DNA of 5,520 bases from an uncultured Planctomycetaceae bacterium. GTDB taxonomy: Bacteria > Planctomycetota > Planctomycetia > Pirellulales > UBA1268. The translations under genes and the position numbers were made by a program. The stretch's first letter is position 1, and every line of letters starts with the position of its first letter. The stretch lies in assembly GCA_903949225.1 (NCBI GenBank), contig CAJAYZ010000902.1, positions 1 to 5,520 on the forward strand, given 5' to 3'. Below, piece after piece: positions 4,886-5,520 of this stretch. The notes under the pieces are model-generated. The model searched no databases, had not been told where the DNA came from, and worked only from the letters and a program-made list of their open reading frames with translations.

Positions 4886-5520
4886 ATGAGTGCTGACGAT
4901 CAATCGCCGGATTCCGCCGCGCCGAGCCAGGCTCCGGCCACGGTCGCAGCGGCAGCTCCTGCTGCGGTCCCGGACGGCGGCTTCGATTTCTTTGCTGCCC
5001 TGTGGAACGGCGCGTGGCTGCAGTTCCTCCCGGCGAGCCTCCGCGAGCCGGCGGCGCGGCTGGTGGTGCTGGGGGTCGGGGCGCTGGTCTCGATGTTCGT
5101 CTTCGCCCCGGCGGCCGACCAGCGTGGCGAGGCCTACATCGAGTCGGCCTTCGCCCGGACGCTCGCGGCCCTGGCGGCCACGCGCGGGCTCGACAGCGCG
5201 ATCTCGCTGGCCCAGAGCTCGGAGGTGAGCTTCAGCTTCGGCCCTGGCGGGAGCCTCGGCATCGGGCAGGCGCTCGATCCGGTCAACGACCTCGTCGAGC
5301 AGTACGGCAGCCTGTTGCTGACGAGCACGACGGCGCTGGGCACGCAGCGCGTGGCGATGCAGATCGGCCGGGCGCTGGGATGGTGGCTGTTTGTCCCGTC
5401 GCTGACGGCGATCGTCGGGTCGTCGCTCGTCGGGGGGCGATCGCGGCGCTCGCTGATGGGGTGGGGAACGCGGCTGTTCGGGCTGGCGCTGTTTGCCCGG
5501 CTGGCGATCCCGACAACGGC
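4886..5520 (+). CDS. Conserved integral membrane protein of unknown function (N-terminal part, cut by window edge)
   Basis: The reading frame is open from the ATG at 4886 to the window edge, giving 211 residues without a stop. Residues 1-30 are a low-complexity Ala/Pro-rich cytoplasmic-looking tail. Hydrophobic segments follow at about 58-75 (LVVLGVGALVSMFVFA), 142-152, 165-183 (GWWLFVPSLTAIVGSSLVGG) and 197-210. Between them are RTLAALAATRGLDSAISLAQSS and ALDPVNDLVEQYG, which match my memory of a widespread family of uncharacterised membrane proteins where a (L/F)DP(L/I/V)NDLVE motif precedes a membrane helix. No enzymatic motif is visible and I assign no function. GGGGA eight bases before the ATG is a modest ribosome binding site. 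High GC with G/C-rich third positions shows that it belongs to the host background, unlike the toxin pair. Confidence 0.78.
   Translation, partial: MSADDQSPDSAAPSQAPATVAAAAPAAVPDGGFDFFAALWNGAWLQFLPASLREPAARLVVLGVGALVSMFVFAPAADQRGEAYIESAFARTLAALAATRGLDSAISLAQSSEVSFSFGPGGSLGIGQALDPVNDLVEQYGSLLLTSTTALGTQRVAMQIGRALGWWLFVPSLTAIVGSSLVGGRSRRSLMGWGTRLFGLALFARLAIPTT

Noticed and set aside
1..5520. CRISPR array, tRNA, rRNA or insertion sequence
   Set aside because: I found no regularly spaced repeats, no tRNA-like cloverleaf, no rRNA-like stretch and no transposase motif on either strand.

Overview
The window reads as a high-GC planctomycete chromosome, probably of the Pirellula-type lineage. The reasons are the high-GC flanking genes (70% in bases 3001-3060 and 77% in 5041-5100, counted by hand), a secreted sialate O-acetylesterase-family protein of the kind abundant in these bacteria, and a protein whose N-terminus carries FESLESRAMLT, a version of the short LExRxLL-like motif found near the start of many exported planctomycete proteins. 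The phylum call is inference from gene content; the window has no rRNA or other marker gene.

Left part, minus strand. Bases 1-514 hold the N-terminal third or so of a secreted family S10 serine carboxypeptidase, cut by the window edge and easy to miss because its stop lies outside. A gap of 241 bases follows, with an 8+8 palindrome just upstream of the peptidase start and a strong intrinsic terminator (685-730) for the next gene. That gene, at 756-2318, is a complete 520-residue sialate O-acetylesterase-family enzyme with a signal peptide. A 213-base divergent spacer (2319-2531) separates it from a plus-strand, membrane-anchored SGNH/GDSL esterase (2532-3398).

Centre, plus strand. Bases 3546-4657 form a two-gene unit of lower GC (58% in 3721-3780, 48% in 3901-3960). 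The first gene encodes a compact 284-residue protein: the planctomycete N-terminal motif, then a Gly/Pro-rich hydrophobic linker like those preceding toxin domains in polymorphic toxins, then a C-terminal domain resembling the restriction-endonuclease-fold toxins (KFDG...VLLDRK, then a Q-rich helix and a G-x-W strand). The second gene starts inside the toxin stop codon (ATGA) and encodes an 86-residue acidic protein, the expected place and form for the cognate immunity protein. This toxin-immunity pair, apparently routed by a planctomycete-specific signal rather than by a known large delivery scaffold, is the most interesting content.

The toxin-immunity unit is bracketed by two related hairpin elements (about 3416-3440 and 4776-4799). 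Their 21-base cores match at 17 positions, and each is followed at 19-20 bases by CGATA. One lies upstream of the toxin gene and the other upstream of the next gene, so they may be a shared promoter/leader element or the footprint of an insertion. The right part (4886-5520) is the start of a conserved integral membrane protein of unknown function, preceded by a structured leader with two perfect hairpins and a competing alternative stem.
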